Source: an uncultured Bilophila sp. (GTDB lineage: Bacteria > Desulfobacterota > Desulfovibrionia > Desulfovibrionales > Desulfovibrionaceae). From it: a stretch of DNA of 24,159 bases. The notes beneath the pieces were generated by a model that made no database searches, had not been told where the DNA came from, and saw only the letters and a list, made by a program, of their open reading frames with translations. Where the stretch lies: positions 1 through 24,159 of the forward strand of contig CAUHBW010000010.1 in NCBI GenBank assembly GCA_959604115.1, given 5' to 3'. Position numbers and translations under genes: made by a program. This document shows positions 1-7,683 of this stretch, piece by piece (the first letter of the stretch is position 1; the number at the start of each line of letters is the position of its first letter).

Positions 1-54
1 GGGGAAGGGGAGAAGGAAGCCCTTCTCCAGAAGGGTTCCTTCTCCCCTTCCCCC
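1..54 (-). terminator. Palindromic 3'-end element, copy A (downstream of hypD)
   Basis: A long inverted repeat has left arm 1-26 and right arm 29-53, with a two-base centre at 27-28. It pairs almost completely, with a single unpaired base. It begins about 11 bp past the hypD stop codon, so it probably forms the hypD transcript terminator. Read in the hypD sense its centre is CTTCTGGAGAAG, the same core seen after the gene at 9069 and after metK. The C-rich tail and CTTCAAAGACTT box of the other copies would lie outside the window to the left. Confidence 0.7.
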
Positions 55-64
55 GGTTTCCTCC

Positions 65-1147
65 CTACAGCCCATACTTGAAATACGCGGAGCAACTGCC
101 TTCGGTGGAGACCATGCAGGGGCCGACGGGGTTGGCGGGGGTGCAGACCTTGCCGAAAAGGGGGCACTCGTTGGGCGGGAGCTTGCCCTTGAGGACTTCG
201 CCGCAGCGGCAGCCGGGCAGGGGCCTGGTTTCGGGCAGGGACAGGCCGAGACGGGCCAGCGCGTCGAAGCGTTCGTAGGCCGGAGCCAGCGCGAGCCCGC
301 TGGCGGGGATGGCCCCGAGCCCGCGCCAGAGGGCGTCGGACGTGCGGAACACCTGCGAGAGAATGGACCGCGCCTTGGGGTTTCCGTCGTCGCTTACGGC
401 GCGGGGATAGGCGTTCTCGACCTTGAAGTCGCCTTCGCGGTACTGGCGGGCCATGCGGCACAGGGCGTCGAGAATGTCGGCGGGCTCGAATCCGGCGACG
501 ATGGCGGGACGCTTCCACTTTTCGGCCACGAATCGGAACGGTGAAAGCCCGAGCACCGTGGACACGTGCCCCGGCAGGAGGAAGGCGTCGATGCCGTTCC
601 CCGGGTCGCCGAGGAGGGCTTCGAGCGCCGGAGGCACCAGCTTGTGGCAGGAAAAGAGGGCGAAGTTGTCGAGCTTGCGTTGTTCGGCGGCGAGGACGGT
701 GGCCGCGACCGCCGGAGCCGTGGTTTCGAAGCCCACGCCGAGAAACACGACCGTGGCGTCGGGATGAGCGGCGGCTAGGGTCAGGGCGTCCAGGGGAGAA
801 TAGACGACCGAGACGCGCGCGCCGTCGGCCTGCGCGTGCTTGAGGGAACGCCCGTCCGGGCCGGGAACGCGCATCAGATCCCCGAAGGTGGCGATGATCA
901 CGTCGGGTTGCTCGGCGAGCTTGAGGAAGGCCGCGACTTCGCGGTCGTGGGTGACGCAGACCGGGCAGCCCGGCCCGGTGAGATGGGTCACCTGCGCGGG
1001 CAGCAGCGTGCGCAGGCCGCCGCGGAAGATGGACACGGTATGCGTTCCGCACACCTCCATGAACCGCATGGGGCGGTCGAGGAGGTCTTCAAGGCGGCGG
1101 AGCAGGGCCTGGCAGAGTTTGGGATCGTGCAGTGTGGGCGTGGACAT
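65..1147 (-). CDS. hypD: [NiFe] hydrogenase maturation protein HypD
   Basis: HypD is a cytoplasmic iron-sulfur protein that works with HypC and HypE to assemble the Fe(CN)2CO moiety of [NiFe] hydrogenases. The 360-residue product, a normal family length, shows the family motifs: CGTH near residues 33-36, GPGCPVC at about 58-64, and a Cys-rich C-terminus (PGCRCG, NECPLFGKVC, GPCM, GSCSAY) that holds the [4Fe-4S] cluster. I start it at ATG 1147, preceded by a GGAG site six bases upstream. The reading frame stays open another 42 codons upstream, but that segment is Arg/Pro-rich and unlike HypD. No other hyp gene is in the window. The likely client in the window is the Ech hydrogenase at 15-20 kb. 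The product is read from clear motifs; the link to Ech is inferred. Confidence 0.96.
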   Translation of the reverse strand: MSTPTLHDPKLCQALLRRLEDLLDRPMRFMEVCGTHTVSIFRGGLRTLLPAQVTHLTGPGCPVCVTHDREVAAFLKLAEQPDVIIATFGDLMRVPGPDGRSLKHAQADGARVSVVYSPLDALTLAAAHPDATVVFLGVGFETTAPAVAATVLAAEQRKLDNFALFSCHKLVPPALEALLGDPGNGIDAFLLPGHVSTVLGLSPFRFVAEKWKRPAIVAGFEPADILDALCRMARQYREGDFKVENAYPRAVSDDGNPKARSILSQVFRTSDALWRGLGAIPASGLALAPAYERFDALARLGLSLPETRPLPGCRCGEVLKGKLPPNECPLFGKVCTPANPVGPCMVSTEGSCSAYFKYGL

Positions 1148-1296
1148 GGGCTTCTCCGGGACAGGGCTGTGGAAGGTCCGACGAAAACCGCCCGCCGGAC
1201 GCGGCGGACGGAAGGATCGGCTGCCCGCCCACTCTAGCCTGTTTCCGGCGTTCCATAAAGGCTTGATTTCCACAGAAGGGGCCTCGGCTAGCGCCC

Positions 1297-1325
1297 TTGA
1301 TCTTGTTTCTGGGCTTGGCTATGGT
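1297..1325 (+). promoter_or_regulatory. Candidate sigma-70 promoter of the 1349-4761 operon
   Basis: TTGATC at 1297-1302 and TATGGT at 1320-1325 are separated by 17 bp and sit just upstream of the ATG at 1349. The position and spacing fit a promoter for the tetrapyrrole operon. The start site would be about 1332, leaving a very short leader. This rests on sequence match only. Confidence 0.4.
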
Positions 1326-1348
1326 CAACCGAACTTCTTCGAGATCCT

Positions 1349-2941
1349 ATGCCCTATTCTATCGTCCGTCGCCGCCCCAACGCCTCTCTGCTTGCCGAAG
1401 CGGTCAAAACCATCGGCAAGCGCCGCTTTGAAATCCGCCAGCAGGTTTCCTGCCCGCTGGAGGACAGGAAGCTCCATTACCTTGTGGAAACATGGTTTTT
1501 CTTTCCGCAAAGCCTCCAGATCAACCGCTGGAGCTATACGGCGTTCGACTACCGGCAAAGCCTCAAGAACTACATCCGCCTCGGCGTGCCCGTCCGTCCG
1601 CTGGAATCGCTGCTCGGCGGCGAACGCCTGCTTCCGTTGCCGAGAATGGAGGCGGAAGTCGGCCCCGAAAGCGAGGAGCCGATCGAACTCTTGGATTGCG
1701 TCGAGTGCGGCCCCGACCTGCTGGAGGAATGTTCCAGACGGCTGGACGATCTGCTCTGGGAAAACTCGCAGGCGACCCGCGAACGCTACGAGGACAGCCT
1801 CAAGCTGTTCTGCATCGAGTACCGGGTGTCCCTGCTGGCGCGCAAGGAGGCCGTGCTCGCCATCGAGGACAGCGACGAGCGGACCCGCGCGGCCTACACG
1901 CTGACCCGCACCGCGGTGGCCTGCCTGAAACGCTACCGCAAACTGCTCGGCAAGCGGGCGAGGGCGGCGCGGAGCCTGTTGCGCGCGCCCGCGTTCCTGT
2001 ACGGCGACGAATACCTTTCCATCATCACCACGAAGACGCTGGCGGAGATCGTCCGGCACCTCTCCCCGGTGAAGAACTGCTCCACCTATGTGCTGGCGTC
2101 TTTCGGGGCGCAGCGCGCCTACCGCCGCATCCGGTATCCCGAGAGCATGCCGTCCAAGGGCGGAGACAACGAGTTGCCCGTATTCCGCTGGAGCGTGCTC
2201 AAGAAGTATGTGGACATGCCCCTGTTCCTGAATATTCAGCGGCATTCCGGCAATTCGCTGCTGGAGCACCTGCTGTACAGCCTGATCGCCGCCGTGGCCA
2301 TGAGCCTCGCGCTGTTCGTGACCTTCGTGTGGGAGGGCGCGGACTCGCTCAGCACCCCGATTTTCGTGATCGCGGTGTTCGCCTACATCTGCCGCGAGCG
2401 CATCAAGGATGTCCTCAAGAGCAAATTGTTCAAGATATTCGGCAAATGGATACCGGACCGGGTGCTCCGCGTCTGCGACGGCTACGGCAGGCTCATCGGG
2501 CAGTGTTCCGAACAGTTCCGGTTCATGGACTGGGACAAGCTGCCCAAGGCCGTGCGCATCCTGCGGAACCGGACGCATTTCGTGGACATCCTCAACGAGT
2601 TCCACAACGAGGACATCCTGTACTACTCCAAGGCGATCGACATCAAGAAACTGCCGGACCCGTTCCACGAGGGCAAGAACCTCCTGCTGGACATCTCCCG
2701 CTTTGACATTTCGGATTTTCTGCGGCATGCCGATGAAGTTCTTGACGAACCCCAGTCCGGCGCGGACGATGCCGTGGCGGGCGACAAGGTGTACCATGTG
2801 GACATGGTGCGCCAGATCACCCACCGCTGCGGTTCCGATCTGGAGCGTTTCCGCATTGTGTTGACCCACGCGGGCATCCGGCGCATCGACGAGATCAAGC
2901 CGTTGTTCGACAACTACCATAAGGATAGCCATGAGCATTGA
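1349..2941 (+). CDS. Uncharacterised protein with two central membrane segments
   Basis: I do not recognise the family. The 530-residue product has a long N-terminal soluble part (about residues 1-300) rich in Arg, Glu and Leu, with a CGPDLLEEC stretch. Two closely spaced hydrophobic segments follow at about residues 308-328 and 334-350, separated by a short WEGADS loop, and then a soluble C-terminal part of about 175 residues. This suggests a hairpin-anchored inner-membrane protein with both large domains in the cytoplasm. The ribosome site is weak (GAG about eight bases before the ATG). Its last codons overlap the start of the next gene by 11 bp, so the two are probably translationally coupled. 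That ties it to the Ahb/HemL tetrapyrrole genes, but a heme-related role is inference. The large opposite-strand frame here is a shadow. Confidence 0.85.
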   Translation: MPYSIVRRRPNASLLAEAVKTIGKRRFEIRQQVSCPLEDRKLHYLVETWFFFPQSLQINRWSYTAFDYRQSLKNYIRLGVPVRPLESLLGGERLLPLPRMEAEVGPESEEPIELLDCVECGPDLLEECSRRLDDLLWENSQATRERYEDSLKLFCIEYRVSLLARKEAVLAIEDSDERTRAAYTLTRTAVACLKRYRKLLGKRARAARSLLRAPAFLYGDEYLSIITTKTLAEIVRHLSPVKNCSTYVLASFGAQRAYRRIRYPESMPSKGGDNELPVFRWSVLKKYVDMPLFLNIQRHSGNSLLEHLLYSLIAAVAMSLALFVTFVWEGADSLSTPIFVIAVFAYICRERIKDVLKSKLFKIFGKWIPDRVLRVCDGYGRLIGQCSEQFRFMDWDKLPKAVRILRNRTHFVDILNEFHNEDILYYSKAIDIKKLPDPFHEGKNLLLDISRFDISDFLRHADEVLDEPQSGADDAVAGDKVYHVDMVRQITHRCGSDLERFRIVLTHAGIRRIDEIKPLFDNYHKDSHEH

Positions 2942-3407
2942 GTTTACCGACACCGAGCGCGCCATCCTGCGCATCGTCCAGTTTCAGCTTCCCGACACGC
3001 TGACGCCGTATGCGGACATCGCCCGCGAGGTGGGGACCGACGAGGAGACGGTGCTGAACCTGCTCCGCCGCCTCAAGGAGGATGGCGCCATCCGCCGTTT
3101 CGGGGCCAACATCAAGCATCAGAAGACCGGCTGGTCGCACAACGCGATGGTCGCGTGGATCGTGGGCGAGGCCGAGAGCGAGGCCGCGGGCGAGTTCGCC
3201 GCCAGGAATCCCCGGATTTCCCACGTGTATTTTCGTCCGACGTCGGCCCCAGACTGGCCGTACACCCTCTATACGATGGTGCACGGACGCAGCGAGGAGG
3301 AATGCCGCGAGGTCATCGACGAGCTGCGCCGCGAAACCACGCTCGACGAGTACGCCGTGCTCGACAGCCTTGAGGAACTGAAGAAGACGTCCATGACGTA
3401 TTTTTAG
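2931..3407 (+). CDS. ahbB: Siroheme decarboxylase subunit (Lrp/AsnC-like fold), probably AhbB
   Basis: The 158-residue protein has an N-terminal winged-helix like Lrp/AsnC regulators (about residues 8-65, ending in LKEDGAIRRFGA) followed by a ferredoxin-like alpha/beta domain (HNAMVAW, SHVYFRP, YTLYTMVHG). Proteins of this type, AhbA and AhbB, form the heterodimer that decarboxylates siroheme to 12,18-didecarboxysiroheme in the alternative heme pathway of sulfate reducers; they were long annotated as transcription factors. The hemL neighbour supports the enzyme role. I choose AhbB from recalled family features (TGWSHNAMVAW, C-terminal KKTSMTYF), but AhbA or a true Lrp regulator cannot be excluded by eye. 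The partner subunit is not in the window. The start overlaps the preceding gene by 11 bp with an AAGG site. HemL follows after 79 bp. Confidence 0.78.
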   Translation: MSIEFTDTERAILRIVQFQLPDTLTPYADIAREVGTDEETVLNLLRRLKEDGAIRRFGANIKHQKTGWSHNAMVAWIVGEAESEAAGEFAARNPRISHVYFRPTSAPDWPYTLYTMVHGRSEEECREVIDELRRETTLDEYAVLDSLEELKKTSMTYF

Positions 3408-3486
3408 AGGGGCGGGGTGAGGGCCCCGTTTCCTTTCGGAAGACGGATGCGGCGACGTGCCGCCCACAGCCATTTTTGAGGAGCTT

Positions 3487-4761
3487 ATGAAAACGACCCG
3501 TTCGGATACATTGTTTAAGGAAGCCTGCGAACTGATTCCCGGAGGGGTGAACAGCCCCGTGCGCGCCTGTCTCGGCGTGGGAGCCGACCCGCTGTTCATC
3601 GCCTCGGCCAAGGGGAGCCGCGTGACCACCGTGGACGGTCAGGAAATGATCGATTTCGTGGAATCGTGGGGCCCGATGCTGCTCGGTCATTCCCATCCCG
3701 ACGTGACCAAGGCGGTCGTCGAAGCTGCCGGAAAGGGAACCAGCTACGGCGCGCCGTGCCCTGCCGAGGTCGAGCTGGCCCGCATGGTCGTGGACGCGTT
3801 CCCCGGCATGGACATGGTGCGTATGGTGAACTCCGGTACGGAGGCCACCATGTCGGCCCTGCGTCTGGCTCGCGGAGTGACGGGCCGCAACAAGGTGCTG
3901 AAGTTCGTCGGCTGCTATCACGGGCATGCCGATCCGTTCCTTGCGAGCGCGGGTTCCGGCGTGGCCACGCTGTCCATCCCCGGCACGCCGGGCGTGCCGG
4001 AAAGCGTGGTGCGGGACACGCTGCTGGCCCCCTACAACGACGTGCAGGCGGTCGAGGACATTTTCCATCTCTACGGCGAGGACATCGCGGCGATCATCGT
4101 GGAGCCCATCGCGGGCAACATGGGGTTGGTGCTGCCCGAGGAAGGGTTCCTCAAGTCGTTGCGCAACCTGTGCGACGCCCACGGTTCCCTGCTGATTCTG
4201 GATGAGGTGATCACCGGTTTCCGCGCCGAATTCGGCGGGGCGCAGACCCGTTTCGGCATCACGCCCGATCTGACCACGCTCGGCAAGATCATCGGCGGCG
4301 GCCTGCCCGTGGGCGCGTTCGGCGGCAAGCGGGAGTACATGTCCCGCGTGGCTCCCGCCGGAGACGTCTATCAGGCCGGGACGCTTTCCGGGAACCCGCT
4401 GGCGATGGCGGCGGGCATCGCGACCCTGTCCGTGCTCAAGCGGAGCGACTACGCCGCGCTTGAGGCCCGCGTGGAGGCGTTCGCCTCCGAGCTGGAAAGC
4501 ATTTTGCGCGGCAAGGGCGTGCCGGTGACGGTCAACCGTCTGGCGTCCATGTACACGGTGTTCTTCACCGACGGCCCGCTTCGCAATTTCGAGGATGTGA
4601 AGCGTTCCGACACCGAGATGTACGCCCGGTATTTCCGCGCCATGCGCGAGCGCAACATTTTCGTCGCGCCTTCGGCCTTCGAGGTGGCGATGGTGTCCTT
4701 CGCCCACACCGAGGAAGATTTCGCCAAGACCCTTGAGGCCGCGCGCGACATCAAGCTGTAG
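3487..4761 (+). CDS. hemL: Glutamate-1-semialdehyde 2,1-aminomutase
   Basis: HemL converts glutamate-1-semialdehyde to 5-aminolevulinate, the first dedicated tetrapyrrole precursor of the C5 pathway, using PLP in the cytoplasm. The 424-residue product shows the N-terminal ELIPGGVNSPVR signature, the substrate/PLP region MVNSGTEATMSALRLAR, the LILDEVITGFR aspartate motif that contacts the PLP ring nitrogen, and the Schiff-base lysine at about residue 267 in LGKIIGGGLPVG. I start at ATG 3487 because GAGGAG lies five bases upstream and the protein then begins like other HemL proteins; an in-frame ATG at 3457 would add ten unrelated residues. It appears to be the last gene of the operon and is followed by a hairpin-bearing dispersed element. 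Placement beside an Ahb subunit pairs the first and late parts of heme synthesis. Confidence 0.97.
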   Translation: MKTTRSDTLFKEACELIPGGVNSPVRACLGVGADPLFIASAKGSRVTTVDGQEMIDFVESWGPMLLGHSHPDVTKAVVEAAGKGTSYGAPCPAEVELARMVVDAFPGMDMVRMVNSGTEATMSALRLARGVTGRNKVLKFVGCYHGHADPFLASAGSGVATLSIPGTPGVPESVVRDTLLAPYNDVQAVEDIFHLYGEDIAAIIVEPIAGNMGLVLPEEGFLKSLRNLCDAHGSLLILDEVITGFRAEFGGAQTRFGITPDLTTLGKIIGGGLPVGAFGGKREYMSRVAPAGDVYQAGTLSGNPLAMAAGIATLSVLKRSDYAALEARVEAFASELESILRGKGVPVTVNRLASMYTVFFTDGPLRNFEDVKRSDTEMYARYFRAMRERNIFVAPSAFEVAMVSFAHTEEDFAKTLEAARDIKL

Positions 4762-4967
4762 AAAGGCGGTGCCCCCGGCGGGCAGTGCGCCGCCCTGCAC
4801 CCGCCGGGGGGGGAATCGCTCCGCGTGCGAAGCCCGTAAGGCTCGAAGACTCATCTAACGGCCACGGCTTCGCCGCCCTTCGGGCCGCATTCCCCCACCA
4901 GACTTCCTCGAAATGAAACGGGACGGTTCCGTGTCCGGCAAAAGCCGGGTGCGGAACCGTCCCGTTT
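4762..4967. repeat. Dispersed intergenic element type 2, copy 1
   Basis: This copy fills the gap after hemL and resembles 23691-23889 after prfB. Shared parts in order are an AAAGGC start, a GCACCCGC block, a 37-bp box (4833-4869) with 30 of 37 positions identical, and a compound hairpin. The hairpin pairs 4916-4931 with 4952-4967 perfectly (16 bp) and holds an inner CCGGC-AAAA-GCCGG stem-loop at 4935-4948. A run of eight G lies at 4806-4813. Both copies directly follow a stop codon, so a role at transcript ends is likely. It reads as non-coding in all frames. Confidence 0.75.
4916..4967. terminator. Compound hairpin between convergent hemL and ankyrin gene
   Basis: A perfect 16-bp outer stem (4916-4931 with 4952-4967) encloses a second perfect 5-bp stem with an AAAA loop. 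It lies between hemL (plus) and the ankyrin gene (minus), whose 3' ends face each other, so it can serve both as a bidirectional terminator. There is only a short T-rich stretch after it on either strand. Confidence 0.65.
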
Positions 4968-4997
4968 CGTCTTGATGCCGTCAGGTCCGTCTCCTCT

Positions 4998-6740
4998 TCA
5001 GGGGATGGAGGCGTCGGGGGGGGGAAAATCAGGAGGGCGTTTCCTCGCGGGGGGGGGCGGGTTGTCTGGGGATGAAGCAAGAGGGGGTGGCGGGGAAGGC
5101 GCTTCGAGGAGCTTGAGCAGGCTCTCGGACGCCCCGGAGAGCCGGGCGGCCTCACGGGGCAGGGTGCCCGTGCGGTCCGCGAGGTCCGGCTTCGCTCCCG
5201 AGGCCAACATCATCCGTACGATGCGTCTTCCGGTGGCCTCATCCACATGTCCGAGGACCGAGGCGACCTTGACGAAGGGATCGCCCGCATCCGTTCCTTG
5301 GGATGCCCAGCCTGCCGCCCAGCAGCGTAGGGCATCAGGCCGCTGCCATCGGCCCTGGGGCACGATGTGGGCCCCGTTCCAGCCCTGAAAGGCGGTTTTC
5401 ACGTCCACGGGGTCCCGCCAGTTGTCCATGACGGTTTGAAGCAGCTTGTCCGTGGGGGTGAGCTGCTCCAGCCACGCGGCGGCGCACAGGTGCGGCCCCG
5501 CCGTTTTCCAGTCTTCCCGGCCCAGCGCGGCCCGCAGATCGCATAGTGTCGCCAGCGCGGGTGCGGCTTCCCTGACTTTCGGGGACAGGGCGACGCCGTC
5601 CGGAAGACCGGCGAGCAGCAGCCAGACGGAGATCGCCGGCATGCTGTTCCGATTGTACCACTTGGAGGTGGAGAGGTCCGAGGAGCGGAACCATACCGTA
5701 CCGCCGTGTTTCGACTGTTCCCGCAGACGCTCGTTGCGTTCCAGCAGCATCGGGCCCAGAACGTCGCCCGGTATGTCCCAGGCTATCCATTCGGCGAGGA
5801 ACACCCCGTCGAGCCTGTCCTGTTCGTTACGGAAGGCGGGATCGGTCCATATCCGCAGCATGAGGGGAGATGCCTCGGGCCACAGGCACTTGATCAGCGC
5901 GGCCCTGCGACCCGATTCCGCGCTTTGGAATCCGCCGTTCCGCCAGTACCGGGGGGAGGTTGCGGGCTTGTTTCCGGTCGGAGGGGGAATGCCGATATAC
6001 TCGTGAATATACGGAAGATCGCTGTCGTTGTTTGTGAGCAGGTAATGCCCGTCCTCCGGCTGGAGGACCGCAGCGGCCTGAACGGCGGCGACATAGCTGA
6101 TCTCGCCCGCGTTCGTAGCCAGAGAAACGTAAGACACGAATCCCTTTGATTTCACATGGATATCTTTTCCCCGGAGCCGGAAGTTCTTGCTGCGGAGAAG
6201 ATCGATGACCTCCACCTGCTCCCGTTTCCCCCGGTTTTCCCAGAAAGGCAGGTGCGCATTCAGTTCGGCGTCGCTCAGCCCGAGCACGATGTCCAGTGCC
6301 AGCCTGCCTTCCGCGTCGGGCTTCAGGTCGCGCGCGCCCGCGCAGCGCAGCAGAAGCAGGGCGGCGGGGTTGGCACGGGCGGCGGCGATGTGCAGCGGCC
6401 TGCGTCCCTGCGCGTCCGCAAGCTGCACCATGCGGAACAGGGGGGATTGCGGGCTCAGGACTTCACGGAGCACCTCCGGGGCCGGATCGCGTTCCAGCAG
6501 AACATGCAGAAGCGTGGTCCCATCGGTACGGAGCGCGCTTGTGCCGGCCTGCGGCAAGGCCCGTTTCACGGCGAGGGCATCCCCGGAATCGCAGATCGCG
6601 AGCAGTTCCGCCATGTCCGTATACCGGACAGCGGGTTCTTCCCTTGACGGAAGCAGCGCACGGACCAGAAAAAACGCTCCCGTGATCAATACGAGAAGAA
6701 AAAGGGCGGTCTTCACTCGCGCCCGCTGGCATTCGTCCAT
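4998..6740 (-). CDS. Membrane-anchored ankyrin-repeat protein with proline-rich tail
   Basis: The 580-residue product has a single N-terminal hydrophobic segment at about residues 11-30 with Arg/Lys before it, so it is probably held in the inner membrane with the rest in the periplasm. Ankyrin-like units follow (about 43-65, DGTTLLHVLL at 73-82, and GRRPLHIAAARANPAALLLL at 112-131), with one more near the C-terminus (RRIVRMMLASGAKPDLADRTG). The middle 300 residues are not recognised. The last 30 residues are very rich in proline and are encoded by two C9 tracts (5016-5024 and 5049-5057 on the plus strand). The function is unknown; ankyrin domains usually bind proteins. The start has an AGGGAGG site, and a leader hairpin lies at about 6758-6775. 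It seems to be a single-gene unit. Confidence 0.85.
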   Translation of the reverse strand: MDECQRARVKTALFLLVLITGAFFLVRALLPSREEPAVRYTDMAELLAICDSGDALAVKRALPQAGTSALRTDGTTLLHVLLERDPAPEVLREVLSPQSPLFRMVQLADAQGRRPLHIAAARANPAALLLLRCAGARDLKPDAEGRLALDIVLGLSDAELNAHLPFWENRGKREQVEVIDLLRSKNFRLRGKDIHVKSKGFVSYVSLATNAGEISYVAAVQAAAVLQPEDGHYLLTNNDSDLPYIHEYIGIPPPTGNKPATSPRYWRNGGFQSAESGRRAALIKCLWPEASPLMLRIWTDPAFRNEQDRLDGVFLAEWIAWDIPGDVLGPMLLERNERLREQSKHGGTVWFRSSDLSTSKWYNRNSMPAISVWLLLAGLPDGVALSPKVREAAPALATLCDLRAALGREDWKTAGPHLCAAAWLEQLTPTDKLLQTVMDNWRDPVDVKTAFQGWNGAHIVPQGRWQRPDALRCWAAGWASQGTDAGDPFVKVASVLGHVDEATGRRIVRMMLASGAKPDLADRTGTLPREAARLSGASESLLKLLEAPSPPPPLASSPDNPPPPARKRPPDFPPPDASIP

Positions 6741-6995
6741 GCTGGCCTCCCTTTCTGATCCGTCCGCCTCGGAAAGAGGAACGGACGCGGCATTTGGGTT
6801 TCCGATTTCGGCCCGCGCGGCGGAACCCGCCGGAACATCCCGCTAGAGGGTCTTCTCCTGCATATAACACCGGGGAGCATACGGCAAGGCGCGGCTCCGC
6901 AGCAGCCCGGCCCCGTCCGGGAGCGTTTGGAAAGGAAAAAGGGAGGAGGCGCAAGAGGGCGGGGAACGTTTGCCGGGGCAAGTCCCCCATCTCCA
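6741..6995. other. Intergenic region upstream of the ankyrin gene
   Basis: No convincing gene is seen in these 255 bp. Near the ankyrin start, TCCGT...CCTC...GAGG...ACGGA can pair into a small leader hairpin on the minus strand. The part next to the DUF1653 stop is purine-rich and lacks a clear terminator, so readthrough from the DUF1653 gene into the ankyrin gene is possible. Confidence 0.4.
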
Positions 6996-7280
6996 TCATT
7001 CGCGCACGCTTTCCTGGTTCCAGATCGGTATCTCGCGGACGACGCGGGAACGAGCGTCTTCGGGCAGCTCGTCGTAGTTGACGGGAGTGAACCGCAGCAC
7101 TTCGGAGCCGTCGGGAAGACGCACGACGCCGAAAAATTCGTCCTCGGGCCGGGTAAAAAGGGAGTACGAGGAGGAGTACAAGGTGCGATACACGAGTACG
7201 CGGGAATCGTCGCGGGTGTCGAGAGCCTCGCCCACGACCTGATAATAGCGATTTTTATAGTGGCGATAGAAAGGGGTCAT
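6996..7280 (-). CDS. DUF1653 domain protein
   Basis: The 94-residue product matches the DUF1653 pattern from start to end: an N-terminal YRHYKNRYYQVVGEA block, a VLVYRTLY segment, and a final acidic/aromatic part (FTPVNYDELPEDARS). These small cytoplasmic proteins have no established function that I know of. The start at ATG 7280 has an AAAGGAGG site nine bases upstream. The stem of a 15-bp inverted repeat (7291-7305 with 7313-7327) ends right beside that site, so in the mRNA a hairpin would stand directly before the ribosome-binding site. It shares its upstream region with the divergent CII-like gene. Confidence 0.85.
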   Translation of the reverse strand: MTPFYRHYKNRYYQVVGEALDTRDDSRVLVYRTLYSSSYSLFTRPEDEFFGVVRLPDGSEVLRFTPVNYDELPEDARSRVVREIPIWNQESVRE

Positions 7281-7683
7281 TCAAGCCTCCTTTGAGGGGG
7301 AGTACATGCGGCGTACTCCCCCTCAAAGCGCGCTTCGGCAAGGCGCGCAAGATGAGATAAATTAGGCTAACACACGTTTAATACAGATGATTCTAGTCAC
7401 GTTTCCACGGAGTACGCACGAGGCCGAAACGGGCGTACCCGGGATGTCCCGAAAGGGGAGTACGCCTTTCGGGGAGGGTGGAGGGCGTGAGAATACTCCC
7501 TCTCATGCGAGGTTTCCCGATATAAGTACCCCTATGATACTCCTTACCGAAAAACGGATTTTTTGCCAGAAGGGGGTTGCCGGAAGTGCTCCGGCTGAGA
7601 GGCCGACCGGGAACGTCCCGGCACCGTCCACATGGCAACGCGGAACCGTCACTTTAACGAATGCTTTATGCAGGAGAAAAACC
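7281..7683. promoter_or_regulatory. Divergent control region with repeated GGAGTAC/GTACTCC motifs
   Basis: These 403 bp hold no convincing gene. Motifs related to GGAGTAC or its complement occur at 7299-7305, 7313-7319, 7409-7415, 7434-7440 (CGTACCC), 7457-7463, 7493-7499 (ATACTCC), 7526-7532 (GTACCCC) and 7537-7543 (ATACTCC). The first two are inside a perfect 15-bp inverted repeat. The one at 7457 sits in the loop of a CCCGAAAGG/CCTTTCGGG hairpin (7448-7473). A TATGAT at 7533-7538 overlaps the last motif and could be a -10 box. This arrangement looks like a multi-site operator for a DNA-binding protein, perhaps the CII-like product itself; that is inference. Confidence 0.5.
7291..7327. repeat. 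Perfect 15-bp inverted repeat before the DUF1653 gene
   Basis: Arms 7291-7305 and 7313-7327 pair perfectly around a seven-base loop. The stem contains the GGAGTAC/GTACTCC motif and ends next to the GGAGG ribosome site of the DUF1653 gene on the minus strand. It could be an operator or an mRNA hairpin that limits translation start. Confidence 0.65.

Noticed and set aside
1325..2974. Long open frame of 549 codons on the minus strand
   Set aside because: It is opposite the operon gene that overlaps ahbB; no ribosome site or family pattern was seen, and the plus-strand frame has better protein character and membrane segments.
3409..3427. GGGGC/GCCCC hairpin between ahbB and hemL as an attenuator
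   Set aside because: The stem is only five pairs with a weak T-rich follow-up; not enough to claim regulation.
7571..7645. TPP riboswitch
   Set aside because: CTGAGAGG is present but the second conserved half (the GAACCTGAT and ATAATGCCAGCG-type segments) is missing, and the downstream gene is not a thiamine gene.
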